Shown piece by piece: positions 46,370 to 54,564 of a stretch of 64,000 nt of DNA (position 1 is the first letter of the stretch; every line of letters starts with the position of its first letter). Source of the stretch: Clostridia bacterium (GTDB taxonomy: Bacteria > Bacillota > Clostridia > CAKSNL01 > HGM11501); NCBI GenBank assembly GCA_900766735.1, contig CAAFWO010000046.1, forward strand, positions 1 through 64,000, read 5' to 3'. The notes beneath the pieces are model-generated. The model did not search any database. It had not been told where the DNA came from and was given only the letters and a program-made list of their open reading frames with translations. The position numbers and the translations under genes are program-made.

Positions 46370-47074
46370 TTATTCATTTTTATTGATAAGTCTTGACTCC
46401 CATTCGCCCGTCTTCAAGTTCACATAGCGGACGTAAAGCGAGATCTTGTTTTCATCATTAAGGCTTTCCCAAAGGTTTTTTGAAAAAACGCCGATGTCAT
46501 TTTCGGTTTCAAACCGCAAAGGCTCGCCCGAAAAGCTTAAAAGGGGCTCTCCGTCATCTTCATAGGTTCTGATAAAGCGCCCGTCTCCGGGAAGCGCCGG
46601 ATATGTAAAATCTATCCTCTCGGCCTTTTCGCCCTTCCCATCCGTGCATTTTATAATGTTCATGGAAAACTCCGAATCCTCGCCGTCAAGCGAAAAAATT
46701 GCACTGATTCTGGGCGTGTAGTTCGGGCTGTCCGGCTCAAAGGTGCGCGTTTTTAAAATATCGGAAAACGATACCGAGCTCTTAAGGCCCTGATAAACCG
46801 TGTCCGTCTGGTCTCCGTTCGTGGCGATCAGCTTATTTTCGTAAACCGCGACCGCGCGGTATATGATGAGCGACGGATCTGTCACCTTTTCCTCGTCAAA
46901 CGGGCGGGTATAAAGCGACGTGCCCTCCTCTGAAAAGACTCTGTTTCTGCTGTTTTCGCTCCGCCCGGTGATGAAGTAGGCCAGACATGCGGACTTTCCG
47001 TCCGGCGTTGTGCCCATCATAATTCCGCGGCCGGGATAGCTTATTTTTTTTAATCTATCGTAAATAAAATTCAT
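46370..47074 (-). CDS. purO: PurO-type IMP cyclohydrolase
   Basis: 234 residues. Closes FAICAR to IMP, the last step of the pathway. It matches the archaeal PurO family (PF07826, an NTN-hydrolase-like fold) rather than PurH: YPGRGIMMGTTPDGKSACLAYFITGRSENSRNR near the start, YENKLIATNGDQTDTV and SPNYTPRISAIF. It is a little longer than archaeal PurO (~200). Placed between purN and the transformylase-only purH, it complements exactly the domain that purH lacks. Confidence 0.88.
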   Translation of the reverse strand: MNFIYDRLKKISYPGRGIMMGTTPDGKSACLAYFITGRSENSRNRVFSEEGTSLYTRPFDEEKVTDPSLIIYRAVAVYENKLIATNGDQTDTVYQGLKSSVSFSDILKTRTFEPDSPNYTPRISAIFSLDGEDSEFSMNIIKCTDGKGEKAERIDFTYPALPGDGRFIRTYEDDGEPLLSFSGEPLRFETENDIGVFSKNLWESLNDENKISLYVRYVNLKTGEWESRLINKNE

Positions 47075-47096
47075 CTTTTTTCCTTTCTTATAAGCC

Positions 47097-47681
47097 TCAA
47101 AGCGTTTTTAACACAAGCTCTGCCGCCTCGGGCAGAATCTTGTGCTCCGCCAGGCGCATGACTCTTTTCTGAAGCGTTTCGGGCGTGTCGTTATCCAAAA
47201 TCTTCACTGCTTTCTGAAGGATTATCCTTCCGCCGTCCGGCACTTCGTTTACGAAATGCACCGTTGCCCCCGTGACCTTGACGCCGTAGGCGAGCGCCAT
47301 TTCGTGAACCTTTAATCCGTAGCACCCTTTTCCGCAGAACGAGGGAATGAGCGACGGGTGAACGTTTATGATCCTGCCCTCAAAAAGGCGGATAAAATCA
47401 CTGCTCAATATCGACATAAAGCCGGCAAGCACAATGAGATCAATATTTCCCTCTCGGAGTTTTTTTATGATCTCCTCCTCGAATCTTTCACCCAGTACCT
47501 TCTTATCCGCCGTGAAGGTCTCAATACCTGCCTTTTTCGCGCGCTCCAAGGCGTAGGCCTTCGGATTGCTCGAAATAACAAGGCTTATCTTGCCGCTTTT
47601 GATAACGCCGGACTTTTCAGCCTTAATAAGCGCGGCAAGGTTCGTTCCGCCGCCGGAAACCAAAACCGCGATTTTTTTCAT
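47097..47681 (-). CDS. purN: Phosphoribosylglycinamide formyltransferase
   Basis: 194 residues. Transfers formyl from 10-formyl-THF to [15 protein letters not shown] at the N-terminus, [10 protein letters not shown], catalytic Asn and His in [11 protein letters not shown] with the [10 protein letters not shown] loop, and the catalytic Asp in [11 protein letters not shown]. It overlaps purM by 4 bp. Confidence 0.95.
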   Translation of the reverse strand: MKKIAVLVSGGGTNLAALIKAEKSGVIKSGKISLVISSNPKAYALERAKKAGIETFTADKKVLGERFEEEIIKKLREGNIDLIVLAGFMSILSSDFIRLFEGRIINVHPSLIPSFCGKGCYGLKVHEMALAYGVKVTGATVHFVNEVPDGGRIILQKAVKILDNDTPETLQKRVMRLAEHKILPEAAELVLKTL

Positions 47682-48712
47682 AAGATCACCTTCTCGTCCG
47701 ACTTTACGATCTCGCCGATCACGTATGCGTCCTCTCCGGCCTCCTTCAAAAGGGAAAGTGCCTTGTCAGCGTCCTCTTTTTTAACGGTGATGCTCATGCC
47801 GACGCCCATGTTGAAGGTGTTAAACATATCGTGCTCCGAGACTGAGCCCTCCCTTTTGATGATGTCGAATATCGGAAGTACGCGGACGGCCGTACGGTCG
47901 ATCCTTGCACCGAGTCCGTCCGGAATGCTTCTGGGAATGTTCTCGTAAAATCCGCCTCCGGTGATGTGCGAAATTCCGCGAACAGTGACCTTTTTCAAAA
48001 GCGAGAGCACGGGCTTTACATAAATCCTTGTAGGCTCCAAAAGCGCCTCGCCCAGCGTTCTTCCCGAAAGGTAAATGTATTTTTCGTTAATGTCAAGCGA
48101 TTTTTTTTCTATTATTCTCCGAACGAGCGAAAATCCGTTTGAGTGTACGCCGGAGGACGGCAGCGCAATCAAAACGTCACCGACTTCGGTTTTTTTGTTG
48201 TCGATAATTTTATCCTTATCGACGATACCGACAGCAAAACCGGCAAGGTCATACTCGTTTTCGGGGTAAAAGCCCGGCATCTCCGCCGTTTCGCCGCCTA
48301 TTAATGCGCTTCCTGCGGCAACGCACCCGTCGCACACGCCCTTAACGATGTCGGCTATCCTTTCGGGAACGTTCTTTCCGCATGCGATGTAGTCCAGAAA
48401 ATATAAGGGCTTTGCGCCGGAGCAGATTATGTCGTTAACGCACATCGCAACGCAGTCGATGCCGACCGTGTCGTTTTTATCCATCATAAAAGCAAGCTTT
48501 AGCTTTGTGCCGACTCCGTCCGTTCCGCTGACCAGGACCGGCTTTTTGATGCCGGTAAGATCCAGCTCAAAAAGTCCTCCGAAGCCGCCGATGTCGGAAA
48601 GCGCACCGCCCGTGAGCGTGCCCTTTATGTGCTTTTTCATAAGCTCGACCGCCCTGTAACCGGCGGTAATATCAACGCCTGCCTCTTTATAGCTTTCACT
48701 GTAGCTCTTCAT
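47678..48712 (-). CDS. purM: Phosphoribosylformylglycinamidine cyclo-ligase (AIR synthetase)
   Basis: 344 residues, family-typical. [20 protein letters not shown] at the N-terminus, [56 protein letters not shown], and [16 protein letters not shown]-dependent cyclization of FGAM to AIR. It starts 3 bp after purF and overlaps purN by 4 bp. Confidence 0.96.
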   Translation of the reverse strand: MKSYSESYKEAGVDITAGYRAVELMKKHIKGTLTGGALSDIGGFGGLFELDLTGIKKPVLVSGTDGVGTKLKLAFMMDKNDTVGIDCVAMCVNDIICSGAKPLYFLDYIACGKNVPERIADIVKGVCDGCVAAGSALIGGETAEMPGFYPENEYDLAGFAVGIVDKDKIIDNKKTEVGDVLIALPSSGVHSNGFSLVRRIIEKKSLDINEKYIYLSGRTLGEALLEPTRIYVKPVLSLLKKVTVRGISHITGGGFYENIPRSIPDGLGARIDRTAVRVLPIFDIIKREGSVSEHDMFNTFNMGVGMSITVKKEDADKALSLLKEAGEDAYVIGEIVKSDEKVIL

Positions 48713-48715
48713 CAG

Positions 48716-50149
48716 TTAGTCCTCCCTTTCGGAAATTTTTCTCTCAAACCTGTCCTTCTTTGTCTCGCTCGGCACCTGGGCCGGATATTCAGAGCCGAAG
48801 CAGCCGGTGCAAAAGCCTTTGCAATGCTCGCCCTGAGCGATCTTTTTAACATTGTCAACGCTTAAATAGCCGAGCGTGTCCGCCCCTATTATCTTTGCGA
48901 TCTCTTCGGTCGTGTGATTGCATGCGATGAGCGAATCGCGCGAGTCAATGTCCGTCCCGTAGTAACAGGGATTCACAAATGGCGGTGCGGATATGCGCAC
49001 ATGTACTTCTTTCGCGCCTGCCTCGCGGATCAGATTGACGATCCTTGCGCTTGTCGTTCCGCGCACGATCGAGTCGTCAATAAGAACGACTCTTTTGCCG
49101 GAGACCGTTTCCTTTATCGGGTTTAATTTTATTTTAACCTTGTCCTCGCGGCTCTTCTGCCCGGGCGAAATAAACGTTCTTCCGATGTATTTATTCTTGA
49201 TAAACCCGATACCGTAGGGAATGCCCGACTGGCGCGAAAAGCCGATCGCCGCGTCTATCCCGGAGTCCGGAACGCCTATCACAATGTCCGCCTGAACCGG
49301 GTGCTCCAGAGCCAAAAAAGCACCTGCGCGAAGACGCGACGAATGAACCGAGCATCCGTCGATCACCGAGTCGGGGCGTGCAAAATAAATGTATTCAAAA
49401 ACGCAGACGGACTGCTTGGCATCGTTACAATGGTCGGTAATGCTTTTTACTCCGCCTTTCGAAAAAACTATGATCTCACCGGGACGCACGTCGCGAACCA
49501 GGGTCGCACCCACCGCGTCAAGCGCCGCGCTTTCGGAGGCGATGACATAACCTCCGTCCCCCGTCGTACCGTAGCAAAGAGGCCGAAAACCGTTCGGATC
49601 GCGCACTGCGATGAGCTTTGAGGGCGACATTATAACAAGCGAATACGCACCCTTGATTGTACCCATTGCCTTACCGATCGCCTCTTCGATACTCTTTGAA
49701 TTGATGCGCTCCTTGGTTATTATGTAGCTTATGACCTCAGTGTCGCTCGTGGTGTGGAAAATAGAGCCCGATAGCTCAAGCATTCTCCGAAGCTCATAGG
49801 AATTTGTAAGGTTCCCGTTGTGAGCAAGCGCCATTCTGCCCTTGATGTGGTTCACCATAACGGGCTGTGCGTTAAGCCTCCCGTCTGTCCCGGTCGTTCC
49901 GTAGCGCACATGGCCGACAGCCATGTTGCCCTCGCCGAGCGAGGAAATTGCCTCACGGTCAAACACATCGTTCACTAATCCGACGTCCTTATAGCTTTTA
50001 AATAATCCGTCGTCGTTCACGACAATTCCGGCGCTCTCCTGACCTCTGTGCTGAAGCGCAAAAAGGCCGTAATATGCGTCATGTGCGACATCAGATTTCT
50101 CGTTTTTTATTATTCCGAAAACGCCGCATTCTTCTCTCAAGCTGCTCAT
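48716..50149 (-). CDS. purF: Amidophosphoribosyltransferase
   Basis: 477 residues. First committed step: PRPP and glutamine to phosphoribosylamine. A short propeptide (MSSLREE) precedes the catalytic Cys (REECGVFGI), as in the self-processed Bacillus-type enzyme. Glutaminase HVRYGTTG and HNGNL, the PRPP loop VVLIDDSIVRGTTS, and four Cys of an iron-sulfur cluster site (including CKGFCTGCFGSEYP and NPCYYG) are visible. Its start overlaps the purC stop by one base. Confidence 0.95.
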   Translation of the reverse strand: MSSLREECGVFGIIKNEKSDVAHDAYYGLFALQHRGQESAGIVVNDDGLFKSYKDVGLVNDVFDREAISSLGEGNMAVGHVRYGTTGTDGRLNAQPVMVNHIKGRMALAHNGNLTNSYELRRMLELSGSIFHTTSDTEVISYIITKERINSKSIEEAIGKAMGTIKGAYSLVIMSPSKLIAVRDPNGFRPLCYGTTGDGGYVIASESAALDAVGATLVRDVRPGEIIVFSKGGVKSITDHCNDAKQSVCVFEYIYFARPDSVIDGCSVHSSRLRAGAFLALEHPVQADIVIGVPDSGIDAAIGFSRQSGIPYGIGFIKNKYIGRTFISPGQKSREDKVKIKLNPIKETVSGKRVVLIDDSIVRGTTSARIVNLIREAGAKEVHVRISAPPFVNPCYYGTDIDSRDSLIACNHTTEEIAKIIGADTLGYLSVDNVKKIAQGEHCKGFCTGCFGSEYPAQVPSETKKDRFERKISERED

Positions 50150-50862
50150 TAATTACCTCCGAAGATCCTCTTCATCATTTCTCCATATGCTTCCTCAACA
50201 TTGCCAAGGTCTCTTCTGAACCTGTCCTTGTCAAGCTTTTCGTGTGTTTCAGAGTCCCAGAAGCGGCAGGTATCCGGCGATATTTCGTCCGCTAAAATGA
50301 TCTTGCCGTCGTCCGTCTTTCCGAACTCGATCTTAAAATCGATAAGATCTATATTGATCTTTTTGAAAAAGTCCTTTAAGAACGTGTTTATGCGAAAGGT
50401 GTAGTCTGTTATCGTGTCAAGGTCCTCCTTCGTTGCCCAGCCGCACGCGATTATGTGGTAGTTATTTGCCATCGGGTCGCCGAGCGCGTCGTCCTTATAG
50501 CAAAACTCAAGCGTCGGGCACAAAAGCTTTGTCCCCTCGGCAACGCCGAATCTTTTTGAAAACGATCCGGCTGCCGTATTTCTCACGATAACCTCTAAAG
50601 GTACTATTTTAACTTTTTTAACGAGCGTTTCACGGTCGTTTAATTCCTCGATAAAATGCGTCGGCACTCCCTCTTTTTCAAGGAGAGACATAAGATAGTT
50701 TGACATTTTGTTGTTGACAACGCCTTTTCCTCTTATCGTGCCTTTTTTAAGCCCGTTAAACGCCGTCGCGTCGTCCTTGTAGGAAACGATATACTCTTCC
50801 TCGCTATCCGTCTTATAGACCTTCTTTGCCTTTCCTTCGTAAAGCATTTCTCTTTTTTCCAT
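50149..50862 (-). CDS. purC: SAICAR synthetase
   Basis: 237 residues. Condenses CAIR with aspartate. [51 protein letters not shown] and [13 protein letters not shown] are the family motifs. It lies 20 bp after purE and one base overlaps purF. Confidence 0.96.
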   Translation of the reverse strand: MEKREMLYEGKAKKVYKTDSEEEYIVSYKDDATAFNGLKKGTIRGKGVVNNKMSNYLMSLLEKEGVPTHFIEELNDRETLVKKVKIVPLEVIVRNTAAGSFSKRFGVAEGTKLLCPTLEFCYKDDALGDPMANNYHIIACGWATKEDLDTITDYTFRINTFLKDFFKKINIDLIDFKIEFGKTDDGKIILADEISPDTCRFWDSETHEKLDKDRFRRDLGNVEEAYGEMMKRIFGGN

Positions 50863-50882
50863 GTGATAGACCTCCTTAAAAA

Positions 50883-51365
50883 TTAAAGTGAAAGTTTTTT
50901 GTCTTTTTCGATTACCTTGTCGGCCTCTTTTTCGCGAAGCTTCACTAATTTTTCATAAAGCGCCTCATCGCCGAGCGCTATGATCTCGGCCGCCAAAAGA
51001 CCGGCGTTTTTCCCCGCATCCGTCCCGACTGAGGCAACAGGGATTCCGGGCGGCATCATAACCGTGGATAAAAGCGCATCAAGCCCCGAAAGAGCGCCCG
51101 AAACGCACGGAATGCCGATAACGGGAAGGAGCGTGTTTGCTGCCATTGCTCCCGCAAGATGCGCCGCCATGCCGGCCGCCGCAATGATGACGCCGAATCC
51201 CTTTTCCTTCGCATTTCTTGCAAAAACCGCCGCCTCATAGGGCGTTCTGTGCGCCGAATAAACGTGCGCCTCATATGAAATGCCGAGCTCCTTTAAGACC
51301 TGTGCCGCCTTGGAAACGACCGGAACGTCCGAATCCGAGCCCATTACAATTGCAACCTTTTTCAC
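50883..51365 (-). CDS. purE: N5-carboxyaminoimidazole ribonucleotide mutase / AIR carboxylase
   Basis: 160 residues from a GTG at 51365, chosen because GAAAGGAAG precedes it and the protein then begins [13 protein letters not shown] as in the family. An upstream ATG at 51494 in the same frame lies inside the riboswitch and gives a non-family extension. Motifs: [16 protein letters not shown] (catalytic His), [23 protein letters not shown]. No purK is in the window, so whether it is the class I or class II reaction is open. First gene of the purine operon. Confidence 0.94.
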   Translation of the reverse strand: MKKVAIVMGSDSDVPVVSKAAQVLKELGISYEAHVYSAHRTPYEAAVFARNAKEKGFGVIIAAAGMAAHLAGAMAANTLLPVIGIPCVSGALSGLDALLSTVMMPPGIPVASVGTDAGKNAGLLAAEIIALGDEALYEKLVKLREKEADKVIEKDKKLSL

Positions 51366-51406
51366 TTTGATCTTCCTTTCATAAAGCTTTTTTGAGAAAA
51401 CTAAAA

Positions 51407-51444
51407 GGGCACACTTACCTCCCATATAAGAAGTAAATGCGCCC
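51407..51444 (-). terminator. Regulatory terminator overlapping the ZTP riboswitch
   Basis: On the minus strand GGGCGCATTTACTTC (from 51444) pairs with GGAGGTAAGTGTGCCC (to 51407), about 15 bp with G-U pairs, followed by TTTTAGTTTTC. It reuses the GGGC of the riboswitch's conserved CTGGGC, so ligand binding and termination exclude each other. Confidence 0.75.
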
Positions 51445-51535
51445 AGACGGTCGGCTTTTAAAACTTTAGATGCGGCTCCTTTGTGGTGCTCCACTTATGA
51501 AAGGGCGTTCCCCTTTTTCCGTCAGTAACCGCAAA
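51441..51535 (-). ncRNA. ZTP (pfl-type) riboswitch in the purE leader
   Basis: Read on the minus strand, GCGGTTACTGACGG (51519-51532) and, ~75 nt later, GCCGACCGTCTGGGC (51441-51455) match the two conserved blocks of the ZMP/ZTP (pfl) aptamer. Between them lies a GTGG...CCAC hairpin (51482-51495) followed by AAAGGAGCCGCA. This class senses AICAR phosphates (ZMP/ZTP), which build up when 10-formyl-THF is short, and switches on purine or folate genes. Position before purE and the overlapping terminator support the call. Confidence 0.82.
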
Positions 51536-51554
51536 TACTATTTAACTTAATCTT

Positions 51555-51584
51555 ATTTTAACACACTTTACAGCTTAATGTCAA
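51555..51584 (-). promoter_or_regulatory. Promoter of the purine operon
   Basis: TTGACA (51579-51584), 18 bp, TAAAAT (51555-51560) on the minus strand. The predicted start near 51548 is just upstream of the riboswitch. No PurBox-like sequence was recognised. Confidence 0.7.
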
Positions 51585-51600
51585 GCATTTATTTAAGCTT

Positions 51601-52347
51601 TCATACGTCGGCCACGGTTATGAAAAGTCCGTCCTCGCCGGACGTGGTCAAAAGCCCGACTGAAACGGCTTTTTTCCCTTTCATAAATGTATAGACCGTG
51701 CCCTTTATCTCGGCCTCTTTGACCTTTTCGTCGCCCATATAGCTAAATCCGAGCTCATATAAGATGTCGGTGTAGTCGCGGATGCTTAAGATCTCCGGAT
51801 CGGACGAGGAAATGTCCGACAGGTCGTAAATATAGACTCCGTTGTCAGTCTCGATGCCCTCGACGCCGTAGAGTGCGCCGTAATCGGGAACGAAAGTGTT
51901 TTTATAATAAGAAATAAGCTCGGCATCGTGGCTGACGGTCACGGTTTTGGTCTCCCCGTCCCAGGAGACCTTATAGCCCATTCCCTCCGCCGAATAGCGC
52001 GCCGGAACCAAGGTTCTGCCGCCCATAATCATGGCCGGAACGTCCATGATGACTTTTTTGCCGGAATAATCCGCCTCTTTTTCGCCGATCTTAAATTCCA
52101 CGGTCTTTCCGAGCTTTTCGGCAAACACCGTGCCTGAGGCTTCGTCCCACGAAACGGAAGCTCCCATTGCCTCAAATATCGCGCGGACGGGAACCATCGT
52201 GCGCCCGTCGATGATCTCGGGCTCAACGTCAAAAATCACTTTTTCACCGCTCACTCTGACTGTAATCTTATCGTTCGCTCCGAAAACGGAAAGCGGCATG
52301 ATCAATATTAAAATAATTAAAACCGCAGAAAGTTTTTTTAATTTCAT
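51601..52347 (-). CDS. Exported copper-amine-oxidase-N-domain protein
   Basis: 248 residues. A signal peptide (about 1-23, LILIMPLSVFGA) is followed by two stalk-like repeats of the Cu_amine_oxidN1 domain: EPEIIDGRTMVPVRAIFEAMGASVSW and VPAMIMGGRTLVPARYSAEGMGYKVSW. The C-terminal ~110 residues (YKNTFVPDYGALYG ... FITVADV) match nothing I recognise. Such domains in Firmicutes are surface modules, not amine oxidases. Its ATG overlaps the stop of the upstream 37-residue ORF (ATGA), so it is translated with it. Confidence 0.88.
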   Translation of the reverse strand: MKLKKLSAVLIILILIMPLSVFGANDKITVRVSGEKVIFDVEPEIIDGRTMVPVRAIFEAMGASVSWDEASGTVFAEKLGKTVEFKIGEKEADYSGKKVIMDVPAMIMGGRTLVPARYSAEGMGYKVSWDGETKTVTVSHDAELISYYKNTFVPDYGALYGVEGIETDNGVYIYDLSDISSSDPEILSIRDYTDILYELGFSYMGDEKVKEAEIKGTVYTFMKGKKAVSVGLLTTSGEDGLFITVADV

Positions 52348-52457
52348 TCCAATCCTCCGAAATAGAGCGCCGTCTTATAATGAAATTCGACGCGACCGTT
52401 TTCATCCTTCTCGTTCCGGATAAGCAAGGCTTTGCCGGAAAATTTTTCTTCGTTCAT
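52344..52457 (-). CDS. Small coupled ORF, 37 residues, unknown function
   Basis: Reads MNEEKFSGKALLIRNEKDE and on to YFGGLE, then TGA. Its ATG overlaps the mltG stop (ATGA) and its stop overlaps the next gene's ATG (ATGA), so it bridges the two genes without a gap. The coding strand also carries the CGGAGG ribosome-binding site of the next gene. It is charged, has no signal peptide or membrane segment, and resembles no family I know. It might be a real peptide or mainly a device for coupled translation. Confidence 0.6.
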   Translation of the reverse strand: MNEEKFSGKALLIRNEKDENGRVEFHYKTALYFGGLE

Positions 52458-53425
52458 TTTGAGTTATGCTCCTCAAGCGTTTTTGAAAACACCGTCACCC
52501 CGTCCGATGTGACCTTGAAATAAAGATAGTCCGTCGTCTCGGGATAGAGCGCGGCATTTATTGCCGCCTTGCCGGGGCTCGCGATCGGCCCTTTCGGCAG
52601 TCCCTTATACATATATGTGTTATAGGGCGAATCGATCTTCGTGTCCTCGACCGATAAAACGCTCTTTCGCTCCTTTAATATGTATTGCACCGTCGCGCAT
52701 GACTGAAGCGGCATATCGATATTCAGCCTGTTGTGAAAAACGGATGATACCTTGCCCATTTCGCCTTCGTTTCCGGCTTCGCGCTCGATTATCGAGGCTA
52801 AGATAACGACCTCGTCCATCGTCATGCCGAGCTCTTTCGCGCGGTTTTTATATTCGTCCGTCCATATCTCGGAGAACCTTAACAGCATCCTTTTTGTAAT
52901 GTCCTCGCCCGTCGCCGATGCGTCAAACTCATATGTGTCCGGGAAGAGATAGCCCTCATAGCGGTTCTCACGGTTCGGAATCTCCTTCGTGAAGGGAATG
53001 TCATAGTCTAACTTCTCCGCGGCATAAAAATCGTCCGCACCGATGCCGAAGACCTCGTTCACCTTGTCCGCCAGGCGGTATATCTCAAAGCCCTCCGGCA
53101 CTGTCAGCCGAACAGCTCCGTCGTTGATTCCGGGGCTTATAAGCGACTCAACCGCGTTCTTAAATCCCATATGCTTATTCATTCTGTGGCTTCCCGCCTG
53201 AACGGATGCGTCCGCCCCTTTTAAGACGGCATAGGTCTCAAAAAGGCGCGACGAGAAAACGACGCCGCTTTGCTTCATCTTTTTTGCAACCGAAGAAAGC
53301 CCCTCGCCGCTTTCGACCTTGACAGTCACGCTCCTGCCCTTTATCACACCCGAGAAATCCGCCGCCGCGAAAATGAGTATAAGAGCCAAAAGAAGTGCAA
53401 TCGCCGTAATAATTCTTTTTTTCAA
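52454..53425 (-). CDS. mltG: Endolytic murein transglycosylase (YceG-like)
   Basis: 323 residues from a TTG at 53425, chosen because GAGGTG (53432-53437) lies 6 bp upstream; the GTG 53434 and ATG 53431 touch that site. One N-terminal membrane anchor (about 5-24) and the extracytoplasmic YceG domain, with LysM-like VKVESGEGLSSVAKKMKQ and the catalytic Glu in ILASIIEREAGN. It cuts nascent glycan strands to end peptidoglycan polymerisation. Downstream of the DJ-1 gene (the two are adjacent, no gap). Confidence 0.92.
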   Translation of the reverse strand: MKKRIITAIALLLALILIFAAADFSGVIKGRSVTVKVESGEGLSSVAKKMKQSGVVFSSRLFETYAVLKGADASVQAGSHRMNKHMGFKNAVESLISPGINDGAVRLTVPEGFEIYRLADKVNEVFGIGADDFYAAEKLDYDIPFTKEIPNRENRYEGYLFPDTYEFDASATGEDITKRMLLRFSEIWTDEYKNRAKELGMTMDEVVILASIIEREAGNEGEMGKVSSVFHNRLNIDMPLQSCATVQYILKERKSVLSVEDTKIDSPYNTYMYKGLPKGPIASPGKAAINAALYPETTDYLYFKVTSDGVTVFSKTLEEHNSK

Positions 53426-53435
53426 CGCCATCACC

Positions 53436-53978
53436 TCATAAAGAGAATATCATCTGTTCAGACAGCGCGCCCGTGTCTTTTCCCGTGATATGGCGGACAA
53501 GCTCAAGCGCGAATAAAAGCGCCGTGCCCGGCCCGCGCGAGGTTATCACGTTCCCGTCCGCGACCACCTTTTCGTCCGACAAAATGCCGCCTTTTAATTT
53601 ATCTTCAAAACCGGGATAACAGGTGCACCTTTTTCCGGAAAGGACCCCCATTTCGCCGAGGACGGACGGTGCGGCGCATATCGCCGCGGTCAAAAGTCCT
53701 TTTTCGAACGCTTCCTTTATAAGCGTTTTTGCCTCGGCGCTTTCTTTAATGTTGATAGTTCCGGGCATTCCGCCGGGCAATATCACGCCCTCCGCGTCCT
53801 TCGCGGCGAGCGCGTCCTTAACCAGGCAGTCGCTCTTAACGGTGATGCCGTGAGCGCCCGTCACATATTCGCCGGAGACGGACGCGTTTTTCACGCTCAC
53901 CCCGGCGCGCCTTAAAACATCTGTCACGGTGAGAGCTTCGATCTCTTCAAAGCCTTCCGCTAAAATACAATAGTACAT
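53436..53978 (-). CDS. DJ-1/PfpI family protein
   Basis: 180 residues, the standard single-domain length. GFEEIEALTVTDVLRRAG (acidic residue near the active site), GVILPGGMPGTINIKES, the nucleophile-elbow Cys in TAAICAAPSVLGEMG, and ITSRGPGTALLFALELV are typical. Family members are proposed chaperones, glyoxalase- or deglycase-like enzymes, so the reaction here is open. It lies just upstream of mltG, with the plus-strand gene at 54103 divergent. Confidence 0.88.
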   Translation of the reverse strand: MYYCILAEGFEEIEALTVTDVLRRAGVSVKNASVSGEYVTGAHGITVKSDCLVKDALAAKDAEGVILPGGMPGTINIKESAEAKTLIKEAFEKGLLTAAICAAPSVLGEMGVLSGKRCTCYPGFEDKLKGGILSDEKVVADGNVITSRGPGTALLFALELVRHITGKDTGALSEQMIFSL

Positions 53979-54045
53979 AAAAAAGCCCCCTTTTTCTTAT
54001 TTTACAACATATTTTCGCTTTTTTCAATAAAAAATTTCCTGACTG

Positions 54046-54075
54046 TTGACAAACCGCCGCAAAAGAGTGTATAAT
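54046..54075 (+). promoter_or_regulatory. Promoter of the small copper-amine-oxidase-N gene
   Basis: TTGACA (54046-54051), 18 bp, TATAAT (54070-54075) on the plus strand, followed by AGGAGG (54090-54095) and the ATG at 54103. Confidence 0.8.
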
Positions 54076-54102
54076 TAACATATAAAATCAGGAGGTTATG
54101 AA

Positions 54103-54534
54103 ATGAAAAGAATACTTTTATTATTGCTTGCTTTCACACTTGCATTCTCGTTTTTCGCGTTTGCGGAGGGTGAAATTTCGATCACCGTCAATTCAAATCC
54201 CTTAACGATGGACGTTCCGCCCGAGATAATGAACGGGCGCACAATGGTTCCGATGCGTGCGGTGTTTGAGGCGCTCGGAGCGGACGTTAACTGGATCGGC
54301 GAGGAGCAGATGATCATCGCGACATCCGGGAACAAGATCATCGTTCTTAAGATCGGTGCATCGATCCTTAACTATTGCGACGTTTCGACTCAGGAAAACA
54401 AGAACATCACTCTTGACGTTGCACCCCTTATAAAGGAAGGGCGCACACTGATTCCTCTTCGCGCGGTGTCTGAGGCGCTCGGCGCTAATGTTGACTGGAA
54501 CGGCGAGACAAGGGCGATCACAATAACGAAGTAA
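54103..54534 (+). CDS. Small exported copper-amine-oxidase-N-domain protein
   Basis: 143 residues: a signal peptide (about 1-21, LLLLAFTLAFSFFAFAEG) and two repeats of the Cu_amine_oxidN1 module (PPEIMNGRTMVPMRAVFEALGADVNW; PLIKEGRTLIPLRAVSEALGANVDW), nothing else. It is a bare version of the stalk present in the protein at 51601-52347. A strong promoter and ribosome-binding site suggest high expression. No anchor is visible; it may be secreted. Convergent with the histidine kinase gene. Confidence 0.9.
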   Translation: MKRILLLLLAFTLAFSFFAFAEGEISITVNSNPLTMDVPPEIMNGRTMVPMRAVFEALGADVNWIGEEQMIIATSGNKIIVLKIGASILNYCDVSTQENKNITLDVAPLIKEGRTLIPLRAVSEALGANVDWNGETRAITITK

Positions 54535-54539
54535 AAAAC

Positions 54540-54560
54540 AGCGGAGGTTTCACCTCCGCT
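54540..54560. terminator. Terminator between the copper-amine-oxidase-N gene and the histidine kinase
   Basis: AGCGGAGGT (54540-54548) pairs with ACCTCCGCT (54552-54560) over a 3-nt loop, then ATTTTTAT on the plus strand and TTTTTTAC on the minus strand. Confidence 0.8.
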
Positions 54561-54564
54561 ATTT

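Noticed and set aside
51366..51494. N-terminal extension of PurE from ATG 51494
   Set aside because: These codons lie over the riboswitch and its terminator; PurE homologues start at [13 protein letters not shown], where a GTG with a good ribosome-binding site exists.
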